A stretch of 64,000 bases of DNA, taken from assembly GCA_964017235.1 (NCBI GenBank), contig OZ024930.1, positions 25,052,614-25,116,613 on the forward strand. The letters are read 5' to 3'. Below are positions 12,344-22,640 of this stretch, piece after piece. The stretch is from Sabellastarte sp. h YS-2021 (taxonomy: Eukaryota; Annelida; Polychaeta; Sabellida; Sabellidae). The translations under genes were made by a program, and so were the position numbers. Each line of letters starts with the position of its first letter. Positions within the stretch are counted from its first letter, which is position 1. The notes beneath the pieces are model-generated. The model made no database searches. It saw nothing but the letters and a program-made list of their open reading frames with translations, and was not told the origin of the DNA.

Positions 12344-12680
12344 ACACAGAACACACTTTTAGTGAGTCAATATGGCCATAATGTGGCCTCGCAACCCTTT
12401 TTTGTGACCAAACATGATACTTAACATCACATAAGCACTAAAAGTTCATACAAAACACTCTTGAATTTTAATATATCCCATTTAAAAAGCACTCAAATTT
12501 AAGCATCTTGTTGGGATTTGCGAAACAAAAAAAAGGGAGTGACATCACTGACCACCTTGCGATGGACCTATGGCAACAGTCTGTTAGGTAAGATATATTA
12601 ATGCAATAAAAAAATTTAAATAGGCAGCATCTCCCATAACAAAATACATTTATTCTTATTTTTCAGGCTTTTCTGGTGGA

Positions 12681-13037
12681 ATGCATACCATAGTAGATAT
12701 AGGATTCCCGGTTTCTTTGTTTGAAGATGCAACAGATCCTGTGGTAGACCCTGTGATGAGCTATGCAAAAAACCCTTTGATCACTCCTCTAGGCTCCCTG
12801 TTGCTTCCCTTAGTAGACAAGATTGAGAGCAACCCTGGGGTGATCCCCGAAAATCCTCTGCTGGGACCCCCTTCCCTGCCTTTTAGAATATCACCATTCC
12901 TCTTAGTGTGTGCCAAGGATAGTGGAACAGATACGATAAAAGAGAGTACTATTCATTGGAACCCTTCAATGGAATTTTTAGGCAATAAGGTCGCAAATAA
13001 GATCTGCAATATGAGAACAAGTAATCAGTGTCCGTGA
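12681..13037 (+). CDS. Unidentified 118-codon open frame
   Basis: This open frame is preceded by a good acceptor-like tract (TTCTTATTTTTCAG ending about 12667), and the frame stays open from that point. The composition is protein-like, with many Pro, Leu and Asp residues and no low complexity. I recognise no family. It lies between DIRS relic F and the satellite that hosts element B, on the opposite strand from all nearby genes. It could be a host or transposon exon, or a chance open frame in unrecognised mobile DNA. Confidence 0.2.
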   Translation: MHTIVDIGFPVSLFEDATDPVVDPVMSYAKNPLITPLGSLLLPLVDKIESNPGVIPENPLLGPPSLPFRISPFLLVCAKDSGTDTIKESTIHWNPSMEFLGNKVANKICNMRTSNQCP

Positions 13038-13149
13038 ATGGGCTCTGTGTTAGCTGACTGTGTGTTTTGAGTTTCAGAGTAGAAGTAAAGAAGAAAAGGA
13101 CACAAAAGTTGTGCCCTACAAATGGTATTCAGAAGCAAAGTACCAAGCT

Positions 13150-13256
13150 GACTGTTAAGGTGTAAAAAGTAGGTGGAAAAGATATTTAAACAAAATACAG
13201 TAAATGTAATACTTTATTAGTTACAACTGATTTACTCAACAGTGAAAATCCCAAAA
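13150..13256. repeat. Left remnant of satellite array D0
   Basis: The segment carries the monomer landmarks ATATTTAAACAAAATAC, AATGTAATACTTT and TTACTCAACAGTGA, as in the array at 28642-29620. The two parts are separated by element B. The monomer is continuous across the pair once B is removed: ...CCCAAAA at the left continues into TAGCTTTTGCTCAG at the right. Confidence 0.7.
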
Positions 13257-13296
13257 TTGAAAATTTTAATTACTTAAATGTAGCTTTTATAAGCTA

Positions 13297-13606
13297 CAAG
13301 CTTACCATGTGGGACTGAATGCTTTACTGGTTGCCGCGAGGAACTACGACCAACGTATAAGAAAAAAAGACATTTATTCTTGGCCGTAGCCTCAGGTTGT
13401 CGTCACGTGATCTGCCCCTTTGTAAGCACTTTTCTCGTTGAGATTTAAAGCCATACCCCTCAGCTGTAATACAGCGGGGAGGCAGGGTGGGACTCTCTTC
13501 AGTCCCACATGGTAAGCTTGTAGCTTATAATCGCTACATTTAAGTAATTCAAATTTTCAAATTTATTGCGCTACAATAGCTTACCATGTGGGACTGAATG
13601 CTGAAT
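13297..13606 (-). repeat. Right terminal repeat and internal complementary region of B
   Basis: The terminal repeat at about 13297-13445 is followed at about 13501-13594 by the internal complementary region. Its first half (GGTAAGCTTGTAGCTTATAA onward) is the reverse complement of the element's right end. Its second half (TTATTGCGCTACAATAGCTT) matches the reverse complement of the left end at 28610-28640. This is the diagnostic DIRS arrangement, in which the region spans the circle junction. Confidence 0.85.
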
Positions 13607-13961
13607 CCAACCGTCCGGAGGAGGGATTACAGCTGAGACTGGCAGATAGGTCTGTTTTTTCTTAGAATTTTGATAATAATAGTAGAATGAAAGATCGAAA
13701 GTACCAGTCTGAGTCCCGTCTACCGGGCCCCAATCCCGAAGACCGGGCCTGTAGAAGCCAAAAACCTGAATGAATGACAGTGTTAAAAAAGCTGTCAGGG
13801 TGTTTGACGAGAAGAAGATGTGTACTCTAGATACACAGATGGGGACAGTCCCAAGGACGATCACAGAAGAACCTGAGCTTAAGGCTCGGGAACTGAGTAA
13901 AATGACAACCTTCAGGTCCTTAATAATGTACAATTATAATGATTTAAAGATTAGATAGACC

Positions 13962-15130
13962 TTACCGTATACACCCTGATGAGGTAGACGTATACCTAGA
14001 CCCTGGGCTTAGACTCCTGAAGACTTGGTTGTAGCGGATGTACCCCCCCTTCTTTTCTTTCCGAGGATGACTGGACTGAGGAGAAGGGTCTAGGACCTGT
14101 TGAGCCGCTACTACTGGTCCCAGATACAGATTGTTGTCATTGTCCGACCAAGTAAGATCTTTTAGATAAAAATTGGTAAAAGTGTTGTGAGCTTTCCAGT
14201 GACAGGCTTGCATATGATCTGGTCCACCGATACCCCACCATAAAACGCCTTAGAGGCTGCGAAGGCCCGAATGTTATGTGCCTTGACTTGGACTAAATCC
14301 AAGGCTTGCTGGTCTGCTTGTTTATAACAAAGTAGGATGGTTTGTTTCAACCAAGAAGAGAGAGTAGCGGGTCGGATGTCTGAGGTATGTCCTTTCTTGA
14401 AGGAGATGAAAAGGAGGGACCGAGAACCTCTTAGGTCCTTGGTTCGGTCCAGATAGTACCTCAGGGCCCGCACAGGACACAGGGTCCTGTCTTCTTTGAA
14501 TTGTCTATCCACAATGGTAGTCAAAGCAGGAATAGTCACCGGAGACACACTTTGAGAACCCTCTCTTGCTAGTTGGTTTTTGGCTATGAAGTCAGAAGAC
14601 GGGAACAAGGCGACCTTTTCCCAGTGACCCAGGCATGGATTTCGCTGCAGCGCTTGCCGGAGGCCAAAGCTAGCAAGAAAGCAGTTTTGAAAGTGAGATG
14701 TTTGAGGTCTGTGTCTTTCATAGGCTCAAAGGGTGCTTTTGTGAGCTCATTGAGAACAACCGAAAGGTTCCACTTGGGGAGATTTCTGGAACTTTTGGGG
14801 AGGCTGGAGAGCAACCTATAAAGGTCCTCATTATGAGCAATATGTTGGCCCGATGGGCCCAAGGTGTCAACAATGGCAGTCCTGTAACCATCAATGGTGG
14901 AGGGGCGCCTGTTTAAGTCTTGGTACAGATACATGAAGAAATCTGAGATTTGTTTCACAGATGGAGTGGAGAAATCCACCGAATTTTCTCTGCACCATTT
15001 TTCAAATAGGGCCCACTTTGATTTGTAGATGGTCCTTGTTGATGACCGCTGAGGTGCAGCAATTCTCTCTGCCACTTCCACAGAGAAGCCTTGTCCTTGG
15101 AGCTGTCCACTCCTAGACACCAGGCGGGGA
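13962..15130 (-). pseudogene. Tyrosine recombinase of B, frameshifted
   Basis: The enzyme would recombine circular element DNA into the genome. The N-terminal part lies in a long frame (14584-16188) that starts to look recombinase-like near 15120: K-S-K-W-A-L-F, S-T-I-D-G-Y-R-T, and an A-S-G-K-R-C-S-E-I-H box carrying the first catalytic Arg near 14650. The middle, with C-P-V-R-A-L-R-Y-Y-L-D-R-T-K and the H-N-I-R-A-F box (His and second Arg), is in another frame at 14162-14608. The C-terminal C-H-W-K-A-H-N-T-F-T-N-F-Y block with the His/Trp and nucleophilic Tyr is in a third (13962-14213). Two frameshifts, near 14600 and 14210, break it although every catalytic residue remains encoded. Confidence 0.75.
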
Positions 15131-17040
15131 GGTTGAGGTGCTGCGGGTTCCTGTGGAACACGTAGTTGTGGGACTGCTTGAGGAGTGTTATCGACACGGG
15201 GAGTTGTAGTGGGATCTCTGTTGAGAGCTGCACTAGGTCCCAAAACCAGGGCATCCCTGGCCAGCCTGGGGCTATTAGTATGATCAGACAATTGCATTGT
15301 CTGATTTTTTGGACCACCCTGTGAATGAGAGCTGTTGGAGGGTAAGCATAGGCAGTGAGACCCGTCCAATCTATGTTTAGAGCATCTATGTCCCAGGCCT
15401 TCGGGTCTCGGATAGGAGAAACGTACAGTGAAAGCTTGTGGTTCAGATGAGTGGCAAATAGGACCACGTGGGGAGTGAACCACTTTTGGGAGATCTGTTT
15501 GAACGCCTGTGGATTTAGTGACAATTCGGTCGACTGTACCTGATTTGACCTGGAAAGTAGGTTGGCCATCACATTTAGGCACCCTGGAATGTGCCTGGCT
15601 TTCAATGTGATGTGAGAATGATAGCACCAGGTCATGATTCTCCACAGGAGTGCACACATCTCCGCTGAGTGTGTTCCCCCTTGTTTGTTTATGTAAGCAA
15701 CCACAGTTGAGTTGTCCGTTGCAACTAGCACTGTTTGGTCCTGGCATTGGTCTTTGAAGTGTCTCAGGGCCAGAAAGACAGCTTTCAATTCTAGGACGTT
15801 TATGTGAAGGCCTTTTTCCTGGGGAGACCACACACCTTGGGTAGAACTTTGTTCTAAGTGAGCGCCCCAACCTTCGTTTGAGGCATCTGTAAAGAGTTGG
15901 ATACTGTGGTCTTTGGGATGAAGGTCTGAGCCTTTCATCACGTTTGCAGGGTTCTGCCACCAGTCTAGGTGTGCAGAGATGGCTTCTGTCCAAGGAAGGA
16001 GGCTGTCCAGTGGTTGAGGAAATTTCCAGTGCTCCTTGAGGTGAAACTGAAAGGGCCTCATGTGAAGTCATCCCTCTGGGACCATTTTCTCCATTGAGGC
16101 TAGCAACCCAATTAGAGACATCAAACATCTTGCAGTCAAAACATGTTTTGACTTGAGTTGTAGGATAAAATCCTGAAGTTTGAGCCATCTCTCTTGAGTG
16201 GGCTTTACTCGTAACCCACGAACGAAAACACCTGAGTGGGATTCAGTTCTGATTTTTGTTGATTGATGATCCATCCCAAGGACTGGGTTAGATCTACCAC
16301 TGCCTGAGTGTTCACTAGGGCTTCCTCCCGGGAGTGAGACCTGATCAGCCAGTCGTCCAGGTATTGGTGGAGTCTGAGCCCTCTGCAGAGGGCCATGAGC
16401 TTCACCTCCTTTACGATCATGGTAAAGACCTGGGGGGCTGTGGCTAGTCCGAAAGGTAGGGAGGTGAACTGGAACACCTGAGACCTGTGGCAAAATCTTA
16501 GGTATTTCCTTGAGTGAGGATGGATGGGGATGTGAAGGTAAGCGTCCGATAGGTCTATCGACGCTACCCATTCCCCTGGAATCAGGGAGGTCCTGATGGA
16601 CTCTGGAGTTTCCATCTTGAACTTCTCTACATGTAGAAAAGTGTTGAGCCTGCTTAGGTCTATGACTGGCCTCCACCTTTGGTGAGGCTTTGGTACTAGG
16701 AACAGACGACTGTAAAACCCGAGAGATTTTACATTTTCTACCCTTTCGATAGCGTTCTTTGACAGCAGAGACTGGATGCAATTGGCTAAGGCTTGGTCTT
16801 TTGGAAGGGCCTTGTATTCTGATATTATCAGAGGAAATCTGACCAAGTTTGGTTTTGAGAGGAATGGCAGAACGTAGCCATTGGTGATAATGTTTAACAC
16901 GTTGGATGAACAATTGTTTGCTTGCCAGTCTCTGCTGAAACAACGGAGGCGACCTCCTACTGGTGAACTGTTTGAGGCTTTGAAGGAGTCATTGGGAAGG
17001 GGGGTTTCCACGCCCTCTTCCCCTATTGTGGGGTCGAAAA
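14955..17040 (-). pseudogene. RT-RNase H-methyltransferase of B, broken
   Basis: The first part continues in the same frame from gag (16205-17467) and holds RT blocks: P-V-I-D-L-S-R-L-N, I-D-L-S-D-A-Y-L-H-I-P-I and the catalytic Y-L-D-D. Near 16205 a short deletion relative to element E shifts the frame and gives TAA. At 16068-16070 a TGA replaces the Arg codon found in A, consistent with CpG decay. The frame then reopens (14955-16061) with RNase H (T-D-A-S, L-E-L-K-A, A-T-D-N-S) and the Dam-like methyltransferase region (A-P-G-W-P-G-M-P-W-F-W-D-L). The last RNase H acidic residue (A-D-K-L-S in A) is Asn here, another sign of lost function. Confidence 0.8.
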
Positions 17041-19140
17041 CGACCCCTGGAGCCTTGAAGTTTTGTTTTCCCCTGTTGGAAGAAAACGATTGGTTACTGC
17101 TTTGTGAGGAATTGCCCCCATAGGGGCGTTTCCTGTAGGAGCCTCTTTTCTTGTGGGGACCACGAAAGGGCTTATTCTGGTAGGGTCCGAAACCCTGAGA
17201 ATCTTTTGAGGTGCCTTTTTTAAGAAGGAAGTCCTCGCCTTCCTTTAGCAACTGTGATTTAAGCAAGGAAGGCGGCCAGAAGGACGCATTCCTGAGTTCT
17301 TGGCGCCTGGTTTCTCCTAAATGGGGTTGTAACCGAGTCATTTCGGCTTCGCGCCTAAGCAAGACAAGATTGCCCATTGAGTACAATTCTCTCTGGAGAA
17401 TATGGGCCAGGGATTTACTAAGGCAAGTTAAGGCCCTGTGTTGTATTAGGACGGTCTCTTGTTCCACAATTCCAAATATTCACAGGCTTCCTCATGTCCA
17501 CGTTTCGCTGCTTTTTCAGGGTCGGCACCTTTCCTGATCTGAGACTTGACCTTTTTGGAGGTCGCTTTCAAGCTATGCTGACACCTCTCCAGGGTGGCAT
17601 TACAGGAGGAAGAAGTCTTGGCAAAAGTAGTAGCGAAATTGAGAGTAGAAATATTCTGTCTTGCCTGATGTTCCAATTCTTTTAGAATTGGCATAGGGAC
17701 CTTGCCTATAGGAGCCCCAGATGGTTTAGGAGAAATACAAATCTTGGAAAAGTATGTATTCAGCTCTTGTATTTTGTCCACAAAACAAGGCTGGCCTACC
17801 TTGTACCACTTGGCAGTGGAGGGAGGTGGTTTGATGTACTTACCCTCAGGTAATTTTGCTGCCTGGAAGTCCTGATCAAATTTATTAAAGGCATCCTTGA
17901 TGACTGAATTGAGAGGCAACATGGAGGAAGGACCTCTTGGCCTTGCCAGCCTTTTTCATCATCAAGGCCCATGACCGCTGTTGAAGATCTAGGTAAGGAT
18001 TCCCTAGGATCTGGAAGTTTTAGAATGCGTCGGAACGTATCCACCTCCTCGGCATATTGGGATAGGATGTCAGACAAAGCTACTTCCCTGTAATAAGGAG
18101 GGTCAGGGTCATGTTGGGGGTGGTCCTGATCAGAGTAAGACTTCCCAGAGGGCTTAGGGGACCTATGCCTATGTTCAGGGGACTGATCCTCCTCTGAAGA
18201 TGAGGGTAAAATCTGGCCCTCGACTTGTGTTTTGATTTGTCAGAGTGCTTTTTGGGCCTACTAGGGGCTGGCTGAGGGTCAACAGAATAGTCAGAGTAGT
18301 GGTCTGAGGCAGAGCTCGGATCCACAACATGATACCTAGAAGAGTGTGTAGATTTTTTAGGTTTGGTCGAGGCAACCTTCAAGGGTTCCTCGCCAGAACT
18401 ACGGACTTGACCCGAGTCATCTTCGAGGCGACTGGAATACGAGTCGTGGTGAGGCGGAAGCTCTGGTCCATATTCGACCTCCATAGACTCGAGAGCACTA
18501 CTGGACTGCGAGGGTTTGGCTAGATCTTTGGAGGGTGCGTTCATTTTAGAAGCAGAAGAAGAGGTCTGATCCACCTCTCCTTGCTTTTGTAAAGATTTCT
18601 GAAAATCTTCATGAAGATTATTAAACGCCTCCAACATACTGGCCTGAAAAGCCCCCATTTTCTGATCCATTTGTATGTCAAAGCGAGAAGACAAAGATTT
18701 CTCGAGATTAGCTTGTACTTTTTGTTGTAAAGTCGTACCTGGTGTAGGCGTAATAGTACGAGCTGGAGTTTGTAGTGATAATGCCTCGAATGAAAGAGGT
18801 TCAGGACAAGGCGGGGATGTGAAGAGACGATTTGTTCTAACTGTGCTTGCGAGCCTCCATAAGATTCCGAAGAATTGTCACCCAATAGTTCAGAATCTAT
18901 GTCTTCTGCTTTATTTTTATCAGATTTTTTAGAGTAGCGTTTCCTGTGGGTGATTTTTGCTAGTTGTTCTTCAGTGAAGGACGAGCAAATGGTACAGGGA
19001 GACAATAAAGTGACACACAGATCGTCGCCTTTACCTGTCTCTCTGCAGGTAGGGCAGTAGTTGTGATGATCAAATGGGTGGCAGAAATGGTTACATTTTG
19101 CTGCACGAGGTTTGTCTTTGTTAGACTGGTGAGAAGACAT
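17041..19140 (-). pseudogene. gag of B, multiply frameshifted
   Basis: Putative nucleocapsid-like ORF1. It starts at ATG 19140 with a Cys/His-rich N-terminus: C-x3-C, then H-H-x2-C-x2-C at residues 17-35, then C-x8-C-x2-C. This pattern is shared with the gag start of A and suggests zinc binding. A Ser/Lys-rich middle follows in a second frame (18080-18694), then further frames at 17796-18077 and 17446-17922. The last part is read without a stop into the RT frame, so B looks like a gag-pol fusion, unlike A where the frames overlap. At least two frameshifts disrupt it. Confidence 0.7.
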
Positions 19141-19261
19141 GTTTTAGTGCAATAAAAAGAACGCGAGTAAATCCTCGACTAAAATACTCGCAGAAGAAAG
19201 CCAGTTGAGGCGAGCTCACAAAACTCAAAATAAGGACAAACAAGCATTCTGACGCATGCAT
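19141..19261 (-). other. 5' leader of B, inner part
   Basis: This is non-coding sequence between the gag ATG of B and element D. The remainder of the leader continues at 28331-28490 beyond D. No promoter motif stands out. Confidence 0.5.
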
Positions 19262-19349
19262 TTATCTCCCGCCGTATAAATTAGATGTACTGAAGATAGT
19301 GGAATTTTCTTGTGAGATGGATGCACATGTAGAAGTGACAACAAGTTTA

Positions 19350-19617
19350 ATGTTAGATTGCAATACTTTTAAAGACAAAAGGCATTTACTCACTTTAGTA
19401 GCTATTACTCTGCCATCCAAAGAGCTACAGTTCTGCAACTTTATTATGCAGTAGATCAACCCAAAGTAGGTAAGGACGTATTTAGAAGAAATTGCCTATC
19501 TGTAACACTTTTAGAGATAAAAGATATTTACTTATTTTAGTGGCTATTACTCTGCCATCCAAAGAGCTACAGTTCTGCAACTTCACTATGTGGTAGATCA
19601 CCCAAAAGTAGGTGAAT
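19350..19617. repeat. First part of the D satellite array
   Basis: About two monomers share AATACTTTTAGAGATAAAAG, CCAAAGAGCTACAGTTCTGC and AAAAGTAGGTGAAT. The array stops at 19617 inside a monomer where element C inserts and resumes at the next monomer base at 25541. Confidence 0.85.
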
Positions 19618-20319
19618 TGCAAATTTAATAAGTAAATTAAATTTTTATAAGTTAATACCCTATCCAATGGACAATTGCTTTACCAGTCGGCGCGACCGGT
19701 CCCATCAAACGCCAGAAAAAGACGTCCTGTATATAATACCAGCAGGACCGGCCAGTAGTGTGCATTCGCTAGGTGGCGCATCAATACTTGCTTCCTGTCC
19801 ACACAGAGTGACGTCAGTTCATCTTTTTCGTTGTCTAAACAGATTTAGACCCCTAGTAAGCTGGTAGCGGGGTTGGTTGGGAGGGCCTTGCCTGTCCATT
19901 GGATAGGGTATTAACTTATAAAAATTTAATTTACTTATTAAATTTGCAATTTTATTGCGTTAATACATCCTATCCAATGGACAATTGCTGAATAACTACC
20001 GCTTGGTCGGAGGGTAAGTTACTAGGGACTTAGGTGAACTCATAAATGATAAGAAAATTCCCTCTGGCCTAGGTTAACTTTCAGTCAGGAACCTGTAGGC
20101 CTTTGGTCGGATACCAGTGCCCGGTTGCCGGGGGGTATACCGACGTTGCCCCCCCCCTTTTAACAGACCTGCTCTGAGGTAGGGGAAGAGAGGGATGAGT
20201 CCAGTCCCAGAAGGCAATAACCTCCCAAAGGAAGGAGTGTAGTTAGCTCCAAGAACTATCAACACTACATATATACAAATCTCAAAATAAGGGCTAATTG
20301 TGGATCTGCTGAGCAGCCA

Positions 20320-22640
20320 CAACTAGGCCCAAATGAAGGGTCTCTGAAACAGCCCAAGCCACATCCTTCAAATAGAACTGTGTGAAGGTGTTGTTACTTC
20401 AGTGGCCGGCTGAAAAATTGTTCTAAGGAGACTCCCAACTGGAATGCCCTAGAAGCAGCAAGAGACCCTGACAACATGGGCTTTAACCTGATGTAGGGTC
20501 AGGGCCTCCCGATCAGAGAGCTCATAACGTAGGATCACAGTTGCTTGATCCATGAGGAGATGGAGGCAGGTGAGATGTCTTGTCAAAACCTTTCTAAAGG
20601 GAGAACTCATTGTTCTGTTTGAGATCCTGTCCCAAAAAGTAGCACAGTACTCTGAACAGACACAGGACCTCTCAGGCTTGTGGGAGTAATCCAGAGTTAG
20701 GGCCAGGGTTGGTTAACCACTGGGGCCAAACTGTCCAGACTCTCCTTGGCCAGCTGGTTCTTGGAAAAAAAGGCTGGGTACAAAGACCCCTTGAACAGTC
20801 TGACTGGTGTCTGATGTGTTTCTTTACTAAGCATGAATCTCACTCCTGTTTTGGCAGAATCCAGGGTCAAGAGGAAAAACAATCTTGAAGCTCAATGCTT
20901 CAAAGAGGCCTCTTTAATGGAGCCTTGCCAAATGGTGCAACACCAGGGGGAGGTTCCAGGAGGGGATGCCCCTCCAACCCGTAGGTCTGTCTCTGTAAAC
21001 TGTCCAAAAGACGAGCAAGATTCTCATTGTGATGAGTTGATTGGTGAATTACCCAGTTGTCAGCAATGACTGATCTGGTTGATCCTCTTTGAGGTGCCTC
21101 AATTCCTACTGCCACTGCCTTAGAGGAAACCCTGCTCCTTGATTGCAGAGGCTCTAGGAGCAATGCATGCAGATCTAATTTTGACAGATTCCTGTGAGGA
21201 GTCTGATTAAATGGTTGAGGGAGCAGGTTGGACAGGTACCAAGGAATCGGACTTGACATGAACAAGGGATCCCGGAACCAGGCATGTTGGGCCACTTGGA
21301 GAAATCAGAATGATTTCCCTGCATGGGCAGTCCTGCAACTTCTCCACCCCTTGCCCAAGATAGCTACCAATGGGAAGGCATATGGGTCCATATCCTCCCA
21401 TGGCAGACCGATTGTATCATTGTCCATATTGGGGGATCTATCACCAGTGATGAAAGTTGATACAGTTGTTGAGCCAGGTGGCAACAAAAAGGCCCACTTA
21501 GCCTTGGTGCCACCAGAAGCATATTGTTTGGAAAAACTGACAGGAGGGACCATTTTGTCTGCTCTGTTCAGTTGCGTGACACTGAATAGCTTGTGTGCTA
21601 TGACATTCAGCCACCTGGAATGTGTCGGGCTAGTCACCTGTTTCCTGGAAAACCAGGTCAGGATTCTCCACAGAAGGGCACAAAGAGGGCCTGACTTCAT
21701 CCCCCTTCTCCCTTCATACAGGCAACCACTGCTGTGTTGTCTGTAGCTATAACAGCAATATTGTTCAACCAGAGGTCTTGGAATACTTAAGGGGCCAAAT
21801 GACCACCTTAGTTCCAGAAAGTTAATGTGTAACTTGCTTCTGGAAGGGACCATGGTTCCCCTTGCACTGTGTTCTCCTAAGTGAGAACCCCACCTTTCTT
21901 GATGCATCTGTAAGGATTGAAGAGCATATATAGCGGGTGTAATGGTTGACCCTGAAGCACCTGGTCTTCCTGCAGCCACCAATAAGATGAGGGTGGAGGA
22001 AACTGGGGTCACCTTTTCTAGTAATTCTGGAACCCCCCCCCCCCCCCCCCCCCCCCAGCTGTACTTCTAGTGCCACTTATATCAGCCTCACGTGGAGGTG
22101 GGCTAGGTGCACTTGCTTCTCTATGACTGCCAGTAATCCTATCAGGGACATTAGGTGCCAGACCAGGCATGAAGGTCCGAGGAGAAGCTTCTGGATAAGC
22201 ATTCAAGGTCTATCAACGCTCTAGGGTGGGTCTGACCTTACGCTCTTCTGAGCTAACTGGAAGCCTACTAAGTCGAAGACTTGCTCGAGGTCCAGTTCTA
22301 ATTTTTCATGTTTACCATTCAAGCTTACTCCTGGCACTGATATCCTAGAGAATGTGTATCCCGGAGACAGGCTTGGTGGAAAAACTGGCTTGACCAACCA
22401 GTCGTACTGGTGGATTGTGGTACTCTGTAAGGCCATAGTTAGACCTCCTTCGCTACCACCGAGAGAAGACTCCCATTGTACTGTGAACAGACCAAGGGGA
22501 GTGACTGAACTGGTGGGGAAGACCCTGGGCAAGAAAAATTCCGGTACTTCCTTGTTGGTGGAAAGCAGTGAGGGAGTAGGGAACCTTGGAAGTTATCCAC
22601 TCCCCTGCTGAAGAGAGGTTAATATAGTTCTCAAAGTTTC
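20320..22640 (-). pseudogene. pol/recombinase relic of C
   Basis: Scattered minus-strand pieces match DIRS ORF2 and ORF3. A recombinase N-terminus with I-E-A-P-Q-R-G-S-T-R lies near 21100. A methyltransferase-like block, A-Q-H-A-W-F-R-D-P, is near 21280, and RNase H pieces near 21550-21860 include L-H-I-N-F-L-E-L-R and W-L-N-V-I-A-H-K-L, the catalytic Asp position being His. Frameshifts and stops are frequent. A run of 24 C residues at 22033-22056 interrupts the region between RNase H and RT. RT palm motifs are barely recognisable near 22300-22530. Confidence 0.6.

Larger units (their letters stand above)
7440..12612 (-). mobile_element. DIRS-type retrotransposon relic F
   Basis: An old DIRS element reads on the minus strand. 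Its left terminal repeat ends at about 12612 with TTAGGTAAGATATATTAATG followed by CAATAAAA, matching the equivalent terminus of element A. At 7440-7505 the right half of an internal complementary region is present (TTAATATATCTTACCTAACA), but the right terminal repeat that should lie beyond it is missing. Relics of gag, RT-RNase H-methyltransferase and recombinase are in the normal order with many frameshifts and stops. Conserved blocks place it in the same lineage as element A, but much older. Confidence 0.75.

Noticed and set aside
12681-13037. 118-codon open frame as a confirmed host exon
   Set aside because: Only one acceptor-like tract supports it and no donor or partner exon was found; kept as a low-confidence feature only.
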